DNA from: Inia geoffrensis
Taxonomy: Eukaryota; Chordata; Mammalia; Artiodactyla; Iniidae
NCBI GenBank assembly: GCA_036417435.1
Contig: CM070902.1
Coordinates: 135,893,886-135,957,885, forward strand
Length of the DNA: 64,000 nt
Direction: 5' to 3'
Shown here: positions 21,655 through 32,990 of the stretch, piece after piece
How positions within the stretch are numbered: the first letter of the stretch is position 1
Layout: every line of letters starts with the position of its first letter
Notes under the pieces: generated by a model
What the model was told of the DNA's origin: nothing
Seen by the model: the letters and a program-made list of their open reading frames with translations, nothing else
Databases searched by the model: none
Program-made: the position numbers and the translations under genes

Positions 21655-22803
21655 TTAGACGTTGGTAGCCTCTGTGAAAGAATCATTGGGACCATTGTTC
21701 TCTGTGGCATCTAGGTTCTTTTTAGCCTTGAATGTCACAGATACCTCGGAGTGAATGGCGTCTAACCTCTGCTCACAGCGGAAGGCTGAGAGGAAAGCCT
21801 TTCTGTAGTTGCTGTTCATCCAGCCATAGAGAAGGGGGTTGGCAAAGGTGGAGCACATGGCAATGATGTGGAACACAGTGAAGATGAGTTTGTACTCCTT
21901 CAGGTCCAAGACCTCGTTGTCAATGTCGACAGCAAGTTGGAAGGCATGGAGCGGCAACCAGCTGACTGCAAATACCACCACCACACACACCAGCATTTTG
22001 GTGGTTTTTTGCCTCCGCTGATGGTAGTGGTCATTAGCAGCTCCAGGGGTGACATGGTTCTTAAGTTTACTCCAGATACGAGTATAGGAAACAGAGATGA
22101 TGCCCAGAGGCAAAACATACAGGATTAATAAGGAAGAAAGACTGTAGACAGTGCCATAGATGCTCTTCTCCTCACCAGGCCACTTCTCAGTACAGGCCAC
22201 AATCTCAAAGTCAGGAATAATCTCAATCAATGAATACTCTCGGAAGATGGCCAGGGGGCTTGCTAGCAGGGCACTGATGCCCCAAGCCAAGCCAATAATC
22301 AAGAAGCTGATTCGCTTGGAAATCTTGCTCTCCAGGTGGTAGACAATGCAACGATGCCGGTCCAGGGCAATTACTGTCAAGGTGATGGTGGACACTTGTA
22401 CCGCCAGGCCCTGGGCATAAGGCACCACGTGGCATAGGACAGGACCCATTTTCCACTCCCCCATTAAGGTGTAGGTAAGTGTAAATGGCAAGCACAGGGT
22501 GTTCACCAGAAGATCCGCCACAGCCAGATTGGCAATAAAAAAGTTGGTTACTGTACGCATGCTCTTGAATTTGATCACCACATGGATCACCAAGGAATTG
22601 CCAATCACCCCAAGCAAGATGATGGAGCAATAGGCCAATATAAGGACGATCTGTACCTCAATCAGCTTCGTGCTGTCTATAAGCTCCGGCTCAGAGTTAG
22701 GGGCCAGCTCCCCTCTAGGAGTGGTGTGCCCTGGACCGAATTGCTCCACTTTCATTTCTTCCACTGTCTGGTTCTCATCAGCCTCTGCACCTAATGGGCC
22801 CAT
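21655..22803 (-). CDS. NPY2R: Neuropeptide Y receptor type 2 (Y2), complete single-exon CDS
   Basis: This is a class A (rhodopsin-like) Gi/o-coupled receptor for neuropeptide Y and peptide YY. It sits in the plasma membrane, often presynaptic, and restrains transmitter release and appetite. The 382-aa frame is unbroken. The N-glycosylation site is N11 (NQT). Seven hydrophobic segments start near residue 52. Landmarks: N69 in TM1 (GVIGNSLV), D97 in TM2 (LAVAD), C124 and C204 as the TM3-ECL2 disulfide, DRH at 148-150 (in place of DRY, as usual in Y2), SWLP at 281-284 in TM6, NPLLY at 322-326 in TM7, and C343 as the likely palmitoyl cysteine. I start at MGPLGAEADENQ because this matches the known Y2 N-terminus and has A at -3 and G at +4; an in-frame ATG two codons upstream (22809) has a weaker context. 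From memory the human protein is 381 aa; the extra residue lies near position 25. Confidence 0.97.
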   Translation of the reverse strand: MGPLGAEADENQTVEEMKVEQFGPGHTTPRGELAPNSEPELIDSTKLIEVQIVLILAYCSIILLGVIGNSLVIHVVIKFKSMRTVTNFFIANLAVADLLVNTLCLPFTLTYTLMGEWKMGPVLCHVVPYAQGLAVQVSTITLTVIALDRHRCIVYHLESKISKRISFLIIGLAWGISALLASPLAIFREYSLIEIIPDFEIVACTEKWPGEEKSIYGTVYSLSSLLILYVLPLGIISVSYTRIWSKLKNHVTPGAANDHYHQRRQKTTKMLVCVVVVFAVSWLPLHAFQLAVDIDNEVLDLKEYKLIFTVFHIIAMCSTFANPLLYGWMNSNYRKAFLSAFRCEQRLDAIHSEVSVTFKAKKNLDATENNGPNDSFTEATNV

Positions 22804-22825
22804 TTTCATCAACTAGCACAAGAAT

Positions 22826-22840
22826 CTACAATTTAAAAAA
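22826..22840 (-). other. NPY2R: Splice acceptor of the NPY2R coding exon
   Basis: On the minus strand the bases before the ATG read TTTTTTAAATTGTAG, a T-rich tract ending in AG at 22827-22826. The coding exon would then begin at 22825, 22 bases before the chosen ATG. In other mammals this gene has one upstream non-coding exon and a single coding exon, which fits. Confidence 0.75.
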
Positions 22841-23798
22841 TGAACAAATATGGAACGAGGAAAACTCAAGGGTGCAAGGAATATCACAAATGGATTGGTT
22901 TCATTTTGGTTGGGGCTCAAAGTACCTGTCCTCTGATGCCTAAATTTGCACATAGTAGAACATTTCAATAAAGTAGACCCTTTAATAGGTCTATTCACAA
23001 ATATGGATGAATTAAATCAGATCCCTGAAATGTATATTATGAAGGCAAAATGTAACGTCTATAGTATAGACACAATTCCTTTGTGAATGCGACCAAATTG
23101 ACTCAATCCATTTTAAGTGAGATGGATATTACACACATTATCAACTAATTTTATAACTGCTATAAATTTATCAAATGAATTTTAAGGTAGATAAAGTTTG
23201 CTTCAATATCTTGACTGTTTTAAATTTATAAATGTAGCAACTAATTACACAGAAAAGAGACAAATATTAAAATCCTTTGCCTGGTGCTTGGACTTTAGGA
23301 GTATAAAATATTTAAGATAAACTGAGCAGATTCTGTTTCATAGCCATTTTTTCTAATGTAGGGATTAGCGTTAAAAATAGGTAGGCTGTGTAAAACAGCA
23401 GCTTTTTTTTATGATCTGAAATAAACTTCCTACCTGACATACAGCAGAATCCTACATAGGAACTGTATGAAAATATGTCCAATCTGAATTTCATCTCTCT
23501 CTAATCCTTGAATACAAAAGTTTTAACATCTCTAGTCACCCACCTCAACCCTCAGAATCCTTCTGTGTGCCCTAGTCAGGTCAATACTATCCTCATTAAT
23601 TAAGCCACGTAAAGTTAAGCAGCAGGTAACTACGCAGGCTTTTTCATCTCCTTTAGCCCACATGTTTAAGAGAACCCTCAGACTACTCTTAAATATCTCT
23701 CCCAATGGTCCTCTTATTTCTACCACATTAATTTTGTCCTTCTTGATTTCTTACTGTAATAACTCTAATAGTTGTCTAACTTATCTCCCTTTTCCCTA

Positions 23799-23834
23799 TC
23801 CTTCCTTCCTTCCTTCCTTCCTTCGTTTCTTTCC
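23799..23834. repeat. (CTTC)n microsatellite
   Basis: About six CTTC units followed by degraded CTTT units, in the NPY2R intron. Confidence 0.85.
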
Positions 23835-24879
23835 TCATTCATTCACTTAACTAATGTAATTAAGCATCTACTAAATGCCATAGGTGGCTCCACTCTCATG
23901 ATGCTTATACTTATTCAAACGTGCATTCAGGAAGTATTTAAAACCCACTGTCAGAAATTAGGATTTGTGCTGGGGGAAAAAACAACAGGATAGTGCCCCT
24001 ACTCTAAAGCTCTTACATTTACTGAATAGAGCATACTCTGACATTAAAATGTTTTTTCTGAAATTCAGATGTGATCATTTCATTTCCCCAACATCTCCAA
24101 TTGCTTCAAATAATACTAATCAGTTTCTAATATAAAGTTACCTTCTCAAGTCTATAAAAACATCTGGAGCCCAACATCATAATGGCAGTACTTTTTGAAT
24201 ATGCTCATGTTGAAAAAAGGCTGCCACCATTAATTCAGAACCTCTTTGAAATGAATTTGTTTTTTATTAATCATAATCACATCTATCTACATTGCAGGTG
24301 AGTCATATTTATTCATGCCACAGACAATGTCTGGTTAAGCCTGTTTGCTCAGCTCCATTCTTCCCCTGATGCTGGAGGGCTGACTCTTGCAGACCATATT
24401 TCCAGGTGCCCAGGACATTGGGATGCTGGCTGCGCTTGGCCAACAGGAGGCACTGGCAGGTAACTAGGAGGCAGGAGGAAGGGAGAATCCAGAAGCCACT
24501 GTACTCTTCTCCCTCCCTCTCTCCTCTTACCAGTGCCTCAGCCATCCCTCTATGGCTGGCTCCCATGGGAACAGTCTGCAGTGATTTTGTTTCCAGTGGA
24601 GGCACATGGTCCCTGGATTCAGTCATACTGCTTTTTCCCTGTGTCCCTCTATCTGGAGGTAGTAATGATTCTTTGCTCTTGCTAATCCCTGTGTGGCCTC
24701 AACATCCTCTGCTTGGCTTCCATCACTTGTGTAACCAATTTTCTGCATTAAATTCCTTCTCTTTTGCATTCTTGAATAGGTTCTGTTTTGCATGATCTGC
24801 TGAGCTTCCCCTGCATATATGCTTTCATTAATTTGCTCTCCCACTACAGTTGCTGCATGTACAGGCTGATAACACTGAC

Positions 24880-25190
24880 ATACACAAGAAAACCCCAACT
24901 CCACTGTATGACATTCAAAGCTTTCCTTGAACTCAATCAACCCTACCTTCATCTCTCCTGACATCTTAGGATATACCTGATGCTTCTGTCATACCAAACT
25001 ACTTCCAATTCCAGCAACACATCAGCCTTTCTCATGCCTCTCTGCCCTCCCTATTCACTTATCTCAACAACCTGTGCTCACTTCTAATCCTTCAAGGAGC
25101 ACATGACACATCACAGTTGTTTTCCTTCAGCCTCCTCACCACAGCTGTGTCTTTTAGGACACTGTCTGGATTGTTTCCATCCATTGTTTA
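24880..25190 (+). mobile_element. L2 LINE remnant
   Basis: Order of motifs resembles L2 3' coding sequence: CTTCATCTCTCCTGACATC, TCATGCCTCTCTGCCCTCC, TCTAATCCTTCAAGGAGCAC. Divergent and without open frame. Further L2-like traces may lie at 24050-24190. Confidence 0.5.
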
Positions 25191-25457
25191 AACCTTAGCA
25201 AATATGGAAAGCACAATTTTACTGAATAATCGAGGTCAGCAAAATACAAAGTAACAATTTTGATCCTTTCCTTTACTGAAGATAATTGCTTATATAGGAT
25301 TCTTGCTCTGATATGACATCTCTGTGCTTATTTTCTTGTTCTTAATCAGGTAACCACCTCTACAAGAAAGTTGTTCCAAGATATAATCTCTGATTAGAAC
25401 ATTAAAAATTGTTAGTCAGTACATAACACAAGGAAACTTCCTCTCTCCAAGGGCTTA

Positions 25458-25462
25458 ACACA

Positions 25463-25499
<37 letters not shown>
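25458..25499. repeat. (CA)n microsatellite
   Basis: About 20 CA units with one TA interruption near the start, in the NPY2R intron; likely polymorphic. Confidence 0.93.
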
Positions 25500-25502
<3 letters not shown>

Positions 25503-27178
25503 TAGTTGCTTATCACAAAGATGATAGAGATTTTCACATACTCATGCATTTTCTTTACTGATATATTCTCGTTCTCTCTGCATACATTTCAAATAGAATG
25601 TTCTAAAGAGTCCAGGCTGCCTTTTGCACTTGCCTCCATTCTTTAGTGATTAGAGAAACTGGAAACTAACCATTCGAATCTTGGAGTGTTTTATTTGATG
25701 GGCCCTTTCATTTCCCTTAGACTAAGAAGGACACTCTACAGAGCACAATTAGTCAATCCTGACAAGTCTTTAACAGAACTAATGAGACTCCAGAAGGTCT
25801 GAGTTTGAGGTTTGCAGCAGAACTAAATTGGGAGCAAGTCCAAGATTGATGGTTATTAGGAGCATATTTGATTTATTAACTTATTTTATTTTTTCTTTTC
25901 AGTCTCATTTTCTTTATTCACTTCTTTAAAGCTTCTCTACAGGAATGATTATTGATCTACAGGGTATTAGCATGTGGATTCTAATAGCTGTTCTCAAGCA
26001 CATGACTGGCCTTCAACCAGGTCAGAGTGTTAGCCAGAGAAAGTATAATTTTATGACTGCACTTCTGGAAAAGTGGAAGAGGATAAGAGAGTACACAGAG
26101 GGAGTCGCCAGAGTAAAAACTCAAAAGCACAACAATTCAAAGATGAATAGAAAAGGGGAAAAACCTTTCCATGAAATAAGGTAAAAATGAGGCATCCACA
26201 CTGTTCAAGACATTCAAGGAGAACTGTGAGTGGTAGTTTTCTTGAATGAGTGAATCATTAGAGATTCAGCTATAGAACTATTTCTTCATAGACAGGAAAA
26301 TGGCTTCAGGACTTTTTTCCCCCAGAGAGTCAAAGAACTTCAAATTATCTAAGTGGGAAACAAGGTTATGCTTTGACTCCATATTTAAATTTGTGGGGGT
26401 TTTTTGCAACAGTATTCTTACTGTCACAGGTTGGCCTTAGTAAAAACTTAATACCTTTACAATCACAAAACTTTCCAGGAATTTTTCTCAGGGAAGAATC
26501 CCAGAAAATATGCCATATGCCCTATATGTATTAGTCCTGTAGGGAGAGGGGTGTGGACATCCAAGAATGTTGCACGTAAGACATGACCGTTTGCCTGATA
26601 AGCAGAAAGTTGAAAATATTCACCAAGGCGATTGGGAATGTACCTCTTCTGTCTATTTGAGCCTCTGACCTTTGAAAACAGCACTGTGTATTTCGTGTCA
26701 CTGAGTTTACACGATGTGTCCCTATTTCCAAAAGCCTTAAAACTTTTCCTTTTGCCTCCTTTTTGTCCATCATATGCTCCTACCAGGGGGTGAGCCCTTC
26801 TGGTGCAGAACCAGCGAACGCTTACATGAATGTGTCCATTCTTGAACAGCTTTAGAGAATGCAGTATGACCTTCCCCCCTAAACAGGTGTTTGATTTTTA
26901 AAGAGGCAGGAACAGTAACAACCTGCTGTTCTGGAAAGATAATTACCTCTCTCTAAGAAGAGTCAGGGAAATAGTCAAGACTCTTCAATGGGTAAAAGGA
27001 ATATTCCAGTGAGTGTAGAAAACAGGGATGGTCTCACCCACAATGCCCATCTTCGGCCTAAATGTGGAAAAAAAGCTCCTACACTCATGAGGACCCCCCC
27101 CCCCATCCCTCTTCACAGGACCCGAAAGCTTCTTTTGGGGTGTTCTAATTACCAGAAGGTGAATCAGTTAGGACTTAC

Positions 27179-27190
27179 ACTTACTGACCC
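27179..27190 (-). other. NPY2R: Candidate splice donor of NPY2R exon 1
   Basis: On the minus strand GGGTCA is followed by GTAAGT (27184-27179), a near-consensus donor at the downstream edge of the CpG island. A second GTAAGT lies six bases further on (27178-27173). Other weaker donors inside the island (for example AAG then GTAGGA near 27785) cannot be excluded. Confidence 0.55.
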
Positions 27191-28230
27191 GGCCCTCGCG
27201 CTTCTGCTGAGACGTGGAAGCCAGACGTGTGCCACCTGTCAGTTTGATGATTATCTAGCCCGCCGACCCGGAGAGGGCACTGGGCGGTTCCCAAAGGCAG
27301 GCCCAGTCCGTCCGATCCGACGGTGCTGGGCAGCCGCGCGCTCGCGGGAGAGCAGGAGAGCGCAGCGTCCGCCTGACAGTCGGACCCCCTAGGAGGTTTG
27401 CGCCCCTGGGGTCCGCAGCCCACCTCCGCAGCAGAGCGCAGGGGCACCGCCCCGCCCCGCACTGCGCGGCCAGAGGAGCGTGTGGGGATCCGAGGCTCCG
27501 GAGGCGGGACGCGAATCCCTCCCTCGAGGAAAAAGAAACAGGGGCGGAGGGTGGGGGACAAGGGTCCCGCAATGGAGAAGGCTGGACAGAAATTCTCCGT
27601 GCGATGGAGCTGGAAACAGAGTCCAGGTCTCTCCCCCTGGAGGGCTCGGAACGCGCGCAGCGGGACCCTGCCCAGCGCCCCCTCCCGGGGCCCCACAGCC
27701 GCCTGCAACGGCTTCTCTTCTCCCCTGACCCCCACTAGCCACCCCCAAGTTTGATACTCTGGGTGTTCGCACCACTCCTACCTTCCACCACCCCCTCCCT
27801 TATTCTCCCGCTCCTCAGTTCTATGAGAGACGACCCGGCGAGGACAGACTCCGGACTAGGGCCGGGCTCACCACATCCTCCGAGGAGAGGCCAGGGCCAA
27901 GGCCAGGGCGAGGGCTAGGGCGAAGGCGGGGCGGACAGTCCCAGCTGCGGGCGCTGAGGGTGAGAGGAGACTTCGAGCTGGCTCGAGGCGGATCTGGGAG
28001 GCAGAAGCCCAGCGACTTGGCGGAGATGGTAAAATCCCAGAACTGCAACCAGGAGTCGCTCTCCTTTTTGCTTACAGGAGCAGAGGTGGGTGGCTGGACC
28101 CCGCGCAGAACCACGGAAAAGTGACGCACGACTGCGCGCGGAAGACCAACTCTCCGCCAGGGCTGGTGCGCAGGGTGCCGGTGCAACTCTAACTGGGCGG
28201 TCGCTGCGCTCCAACGTGAAGGAGAAGCGA
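27181..28230 (-). promoter_or_regulatory. NPY2R: CpG island: likely NPY2R promoter and 5' non-coding exon
   Basis: CpG dinucleotides and GC content rise sharply here against an AT-rich background. GC-box-like sites are CCCCGCCCCGC near 27450, GGGGCGGAGG near 27541 and GGCGGGGCGG near 27925. No TATA box is evident. A TGACGC site near 28120 could bind CREB/ATF factors. The island lies about 4.4 kb upstream of the coding exon, the distance expected for the non-coding first exon. Several random open frames in the island (up to 184 codons) reflect GC content and have no recognisable domain. The start site is not determined from sequence. Confidence 0.75.
27889..27930. repeat. Seven-unit GGCNRR hexamer tandem repeat in the CpG island
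   Basis: Seven successive hexamers read GGCCAG, GGCCAA, GGCCAG, GGCGAG, GGCTAG, GGCGAA and GGCGGG, followed by GCGG. On the NPY2R strand it is a run of C-rich hexamers. The repeat lies within the putative promoter. Confidence 0.9.
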
Positions 28231-30310
28231 GTTCAGATCCTGTTTGCCCACGATCAATTGTTTGCAATTTCCTGAACTGGTGTCAGTTGACAGTTTACAA
28301 GTTGGGTAGTGCGCATTGAGATTCAAAAGCCGGCAGCCCGGGTGGTGTACGCTGCTGCTCAGGGCAAAAGCTAGAATAGGAAAGAGAAAACAAAGGGTCA
28401 CAAAAACAAAACAAAACAAGACAAATCTAAATCTTGATCTGTCCAGTTAGCTGACTTTTGGATCCTTCGCTCTTTGGTTATGATCCCAGCTACTCGTGCC
28501 ACGATGCGCGCGTGCCTCCGAAATGCTCTCACCAGTCTCCTCCTGGCGATGCCCTCTGCTAATGGCTGGAGCCCGCCAGGCTGAGTTAAAGCATCAGAGC
28601 AAAACAGGATTGCGGAGTCAGTCAACAAAGCTGCGGGGTCTGTTTCCTCAGTATTCCTCCCAGAAACTCTTAATTCAGAGCCATTCCTTCTCGCAGTTTT
28701 CAGGCAATCTCTCTTCCCCTTGTTCATTTTTAGAGGGGGCAGCAGAGCCCATCGAACTAGGAAAACAAAAGGCTGAAACCGGAAACCGAAGCATTTCCTC
28801 AAATATCTTGTGCTGGGTCTTAGCACACGTTACTCTCCTTGTATGCATCAGTCTCTTCATTTCTGAAATGAGAATGATCATACTGCTTCACTTGAAATTT
28901 CTCTGAAGTATAAAAAAGATTCAGCTAATCAAAAAATACTCTCCAGAATATTAGTTAAGTCCTCTTCTCAAGAGCATTGAGGTTTCAGTCTATGAGGGCT
29001 TGCCCACACCCTGAGAGTGTTGCGTATGTAAGGCATTTTTACTCAGCCTAATCTGAAATTGATCTTCTGGCTAGTGTAGAATTATGCTCACAGGAGAAGA
29101 GAAATTATTGAGAAAACAAAGAAGCTTGGGCTTTTCAATTACCAATAAACAAAAATACATAGAACTGGAAATATCCAAGATGTTCTACACAGTTCCACTT
29201 AAAATATTTTTGTACATTTTTTTTTACCTTGGAGAAATATTCCTTGTTCACACATGTGTTATCTGCAACAGGTTCCATGTTTCTTAATATATTTGCACCA
29301 GTGAAGAATGAACTATGTGCCAAGGAGCTGTAACTCTAGAAGAGTAGGAGTGGCTTAAAACAACAATCACAAAAACAAATACACAGGAAAACAGATGAGT
29401 GCTGTAATTGCTTTGGAGGACTCAGCAGATTTCACTGACATAGGTTGCACAAAACAACTTTGCCTCCTTTTAGAACTGTTTTTCAGAAGCACCTTAGCAA
29501 GCACATACAAGTATTTGTCTCACTCTCTTATCGACATGTATGTGTCTTGGAAGAGTCACATAGCTCCACAGACATCTAATCAGCAGTCCTGTTAAGATTG
29601 CATGACTCCTTTGATTAATGTTTTCCAATAAGGTACACAACTGCATGAGAAACTGATCCATGGAAATTAAAGCTGCTTTATTGTGTGTCATATTATCAAG
29701 GATAGTTTTGACAATTAACACTTTTTTGTGCATTAAGATCTAGCAGATATCTTTTAGTGTGCACATACTCTGTGGTACAGCAGCAATGAGCCACTCCAAT
29801 AAATGCCAATAAACCCCATCAAGACACTGATAGAAAGTGGTGGAAGTGGTGGTGAAATATTGATGAATACAAATTGAGACAGGACACAATTTTTACTGCC
29901 TGATTTCTGTTGTGTCAAATCATTTAGTTCCTTTTGGGCAATTTCACATCTAACTAGAATATGTTCTGACTGCTCCTCACATAGGGAGCAGACTCAAACT
30001 CAGATGCCTTTAGCTCGGGCCAATGACTTCAGTATACCAGCAGCCTAGGCTGCAGTAGCCAGTAGGGAGGGTTGGGGGCTACCATGTGTCAGAAAGCACA
30101 AAGCACATGCTTCTTCTAAAGGAGGAGGCTGCTTTTCAGACTCCACTGAACTGCCCTGCAAAAATATAGATTCAGAATTGTGAGATCTGATATTTTAAGA
30201 GAAGCAAAATCCATATTCTTAAAAACCTTCCAGATTTTATATGAAGGAAATTAATTTTTAAAACGTCAACCCCCAGGTGGCCCAGATCTGTGCAGACCAA
30301 AATAAATAAG
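28231..30310. other. No gene seen upstream of the CpG island
   Basis: The CpG-rich flank fades after 28.2 kb. An A-rich CAAAA run lies near 28397-28420. A MIR-like trace (TCTTCATTTCTGAAATGAGA) is at about 28850-28925. Otherwise it is AT-rich sequence with no supported gene. Confidence 0.45.
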
Positions 30311-30364
30311 GAGATATAGATAGGGATAGACAGACAGACAGATGGATAGACAGATGGATAGATA
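30311..30364. repeat. GATA/GACA-type microsatellite
   Basis: Mixed GATA, GACA and GATG tetranucleotides in tandem (AGACAGACAGACAGATGGAT at its centre). Confidence 0.88.
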
Positions 30365-30885
30365 TCTGCAGCCTGGCCCATGGGCTTCCAATATTGTAGC
30401 CTCTCATATTTGTATGTGATGTTTGACAAACCTCCTAAAATATCCAAAACATGACTCTCCTACCATTTTCCCTACCCATAGACCATTCCTCAGTGCACAT
30501 ACACATAAAAGGAATGCAGCCAAATATTAATTGCTAAATAAGTAATTTTCTTCCCCACTTCTGGTTGAATAAGTGTTCTCAATGAGACTGAGGTAAAGAA
30601 CATGGTGAATAACTGAACGATTTGGTATTTTAGATGGTTGGAATGAGAAATTTCACAGAAGTGCTTCATGTAAAAAAACAGTTAGATGATGTCAGGATAG
30701 AAGGCTATTAATGATACATATTTTTTAAAGTAAATCATGATATGGATTTCCTTCAGTCTAAATTTATTTTGAGAGCAAGGAAGCATCCTCCAATGTGTAA
30801 ATAACTTCGTTGCTATTTTGATTACAAAAGCAATGTATAACGATTGTAAAAGGAGCAAAGAAAGAAATATACATTATCTAAAACA

Positions 30886-31030
30886 ATGTTTTCCAATAAA
30901 ACTTTCTGGAATGATGGAAATGTTCTATATCTGCACTGTCTAATATGGTAGCCACTAGCTACATGTGGCTATTGAGCACTTGAAATGTGGCTAGTGCAAA
31001 TGAAACTGAATTTTAAATTTTAATTTTTTT
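30886..31030 (+). mobile_element. hAT-Charlie-like DNA transposon remnant
   Basis: Contains ACTTTCTGGAATGATGGAAA, GTAGCCACTAGCTACATGTG and TGAGCACTTGAAATGTGGC, hallmarks of a common mammalian non-autonomous DNA transposon (MER class). Exact family not assigned; no coding capacity. Confidence 0.65.
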
Positions 31031-32984
31031 AATAAAAGCACTGAAAAGAACAAATGTGTTTTGATTCCTGGGGGAAAGTTCAGAAAGCTATATTTTTTCC
31101 CCTTAATGTCAATGTTTCCTGAGAGATTATTAAATAAGCTTCAAGCCATACAACCCTAACTTAAATCACAGACAGAATGAAACAGTGTAGTGCAGCTGGA
31201 ATGTGGAAGCTGATTCCAGAAGGAGAAAGAAGTAAGCTCCATAAATCAGGACACCAGCCCAAGGAAGGGAGGAAGAGCAAAGAACAGAAAGAGGAAAGAC
31301 AGCAAACCCATGCAGAGGAATTCTCTAAACGCAGTCATGTAAGAAAAGCTCAGTGCGGCTTATTAGCTTTTATTAAATAATGTACTTAAATTCTCAGACT
31401 GAAAAAAAATCCTAATAACAAGTCCCTAGTTAGGAAATGTTAATAATCAGGTTAGCTTAACAGTTAGTTATAGTGCTTAGTATATTTGAAACTGACTCTG
31501 TCTTGCTTTATTTAAATGTTCAAAAAATTTAGTTATTTATTCTTAGGCTTATTAAGTCCTTCTTACAGAAATTCATTTTAAAGTTCCAATAACACTCTCC
31601 TATAGTAAAAAATTATGGAGCCTAGCTATCCTAATGTCCATTTTGTTATACTGTTGATTCTCAATAGGTTGTAGATATATTTCTGATTGGATATGAAAAG
31701 GAACAATGGGAGTTAAGTTCATATCTGAACAGATACAATGGAATATGTACCAAGTAGACATAGAAAAAGAGACTAGTTTATGTAAATGGAGCTGCAAGTG
31801 TAATAACTTTTAAATTAGCCTGCCTTTTTAAAAACTAGCCAGTCTAATCACACTTGTTCTGATGAAAAGGTAATCTTGTTCTGCTTCCTTCTATCTCATT
31901 GAAAACTTAGTTCATTTGGAACAAGTGGACCAGTAAACATGTGACTGGGCAAGAAGTGGCCCAGACAGTGAATTTCACAAAGCTCACAGTCTGGATTCTC
32001 TTACAGTCCTTGTATGCAGTGTGTTATGTAGGCAGGTGTCTCATTCAAGAAAAGCAACTAGTCATTCAGAGTGAAATGTATGCTAAATCCTAAACTGGAC
32101 ATAAATATCATTTGCTATGATTTGTATTCCTATGGATTCTGGATTTTTATTTTTGTTTTGAATTTTTAATTACAGATTCAAAGTAATTAAGCAGGATTGT
32201 AAGCAACATATGCAAAATTTTGCTGAGATTTTTATCTTTTGGTGATCATCCAAATGGATATTGAGACTGGTAAAGGGCCAAATCTAGAAGGATATTTAAA
32301 TGCAAATGAGTTACAGTTCAAATTTTAACATGGAACAAAGGAAGGGACATTTTTATGTGGAATTCAGAATTTAATCAATGCAAATGTTCATTGGATTATC
32401 TGAAACGTGCACAGGAGGCCCATGGCTAAAGGGGAAACCTGAACCCTTTTAGAAATATCAACTTTATTTAATAAGTGTTTATCCTTGTAGCATAGAGACA
32501 TAATTTGATATGTATTTTTTGAATCATACACTCGAAACAAATTTAATTTTAAAATTTTCTCAAAAAAGTACAAGTAAAATCAAAGCTCTCGTACTAAATT
32601 ACTATTAGTTTATTTTGAGAGATGAGAAGTCAAAGATTTATATATAGTTTTCACATGTTATTTTGGAGATGATGAAATTGCTTATTCAAAGTAAAAATTT
32701 CAAAATGTGAAATGAATAATGCAAGTAGGATTAAATTCAGGACTCATTACTCTTTGTAGTAAAAAAGAATTATATAAAAATCCATGTAAACATTTTATTA
32801 CTCACAACTCCTGTCAACAAATCTTTATAGAGTATATAATTTGTTATAGGTACTGTGCCAGATGATGTCCATACAAGGCGAATGACACAAAAACCTGGTT
32901 GTCTCTAGTCCAAGTATGTAGACTTTTAAATAAAGAAGTACCATAAACAGCTTGAGATTTTCTGGTAGACTCTAACATAATGGA
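31031..32984. other. No gene seen
   Basis: AT-rich sequence. A 67-codon frame at 31177-31380 is rich in K, E and Q with no recognisable domain or exon signals. Around 32790-32920 there is a faint match to the ancient repeat seen at 18.7 kb. Confidence 0.4.
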
Positions 32985-32990
32985 TTTCAA

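Larger units (their letters stand above)
22826..27184 (-). other. NPY2R: NPY2R intron 1 (inferred)
   Basis: About 4.36 kb between the acceptor at 22826 and the best donor at 27184. It holds a (CTTC)n run at 23.8 kb, a probable ancient repeat at about 24300-24800 (family not assigned), an L2-like segment at 24.88-25.19 kb, a (CA)n run at 25.46 kb and an 11-C run at 27094-27104. The rest shows nothing recognisable. No L1 or CHR SINE has entered this intron. Confidence 0.6.

Noticed and set aside
21900..22630. Overlapping frames of 60-135 codons across the NPY2R exon
   Set aside because: Shadows of the receptor frame on both strands, with no independent evidence.
22804..22812. Upstream extension of NPY2R (TTG at 22812, ATG at 22809)
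   Set aside because: TTG is not a plausible start here. The ATG at 22809 has T at -3, while the ATG at 22803 has A at -3 and G at +4 and matches the known Y2 N-terminus.
27181..28267. Long open frames (up to 184 codons) on both strands
   Set aside because: They lie in the CpG island, where stop codons are rare by composition. They overlap each other in several frames and show no domain or conserved motif.
30172..30447. 91-codon frame with a Y-P-S-V repeat
   Set aside because: Produced by the GATA/GACA microsatellite.
31177..31380. 67-codon K/E/Q-rich frame
   Set aside because: Low-complexity purine-rich sequence with no homology, promoter or splice context.
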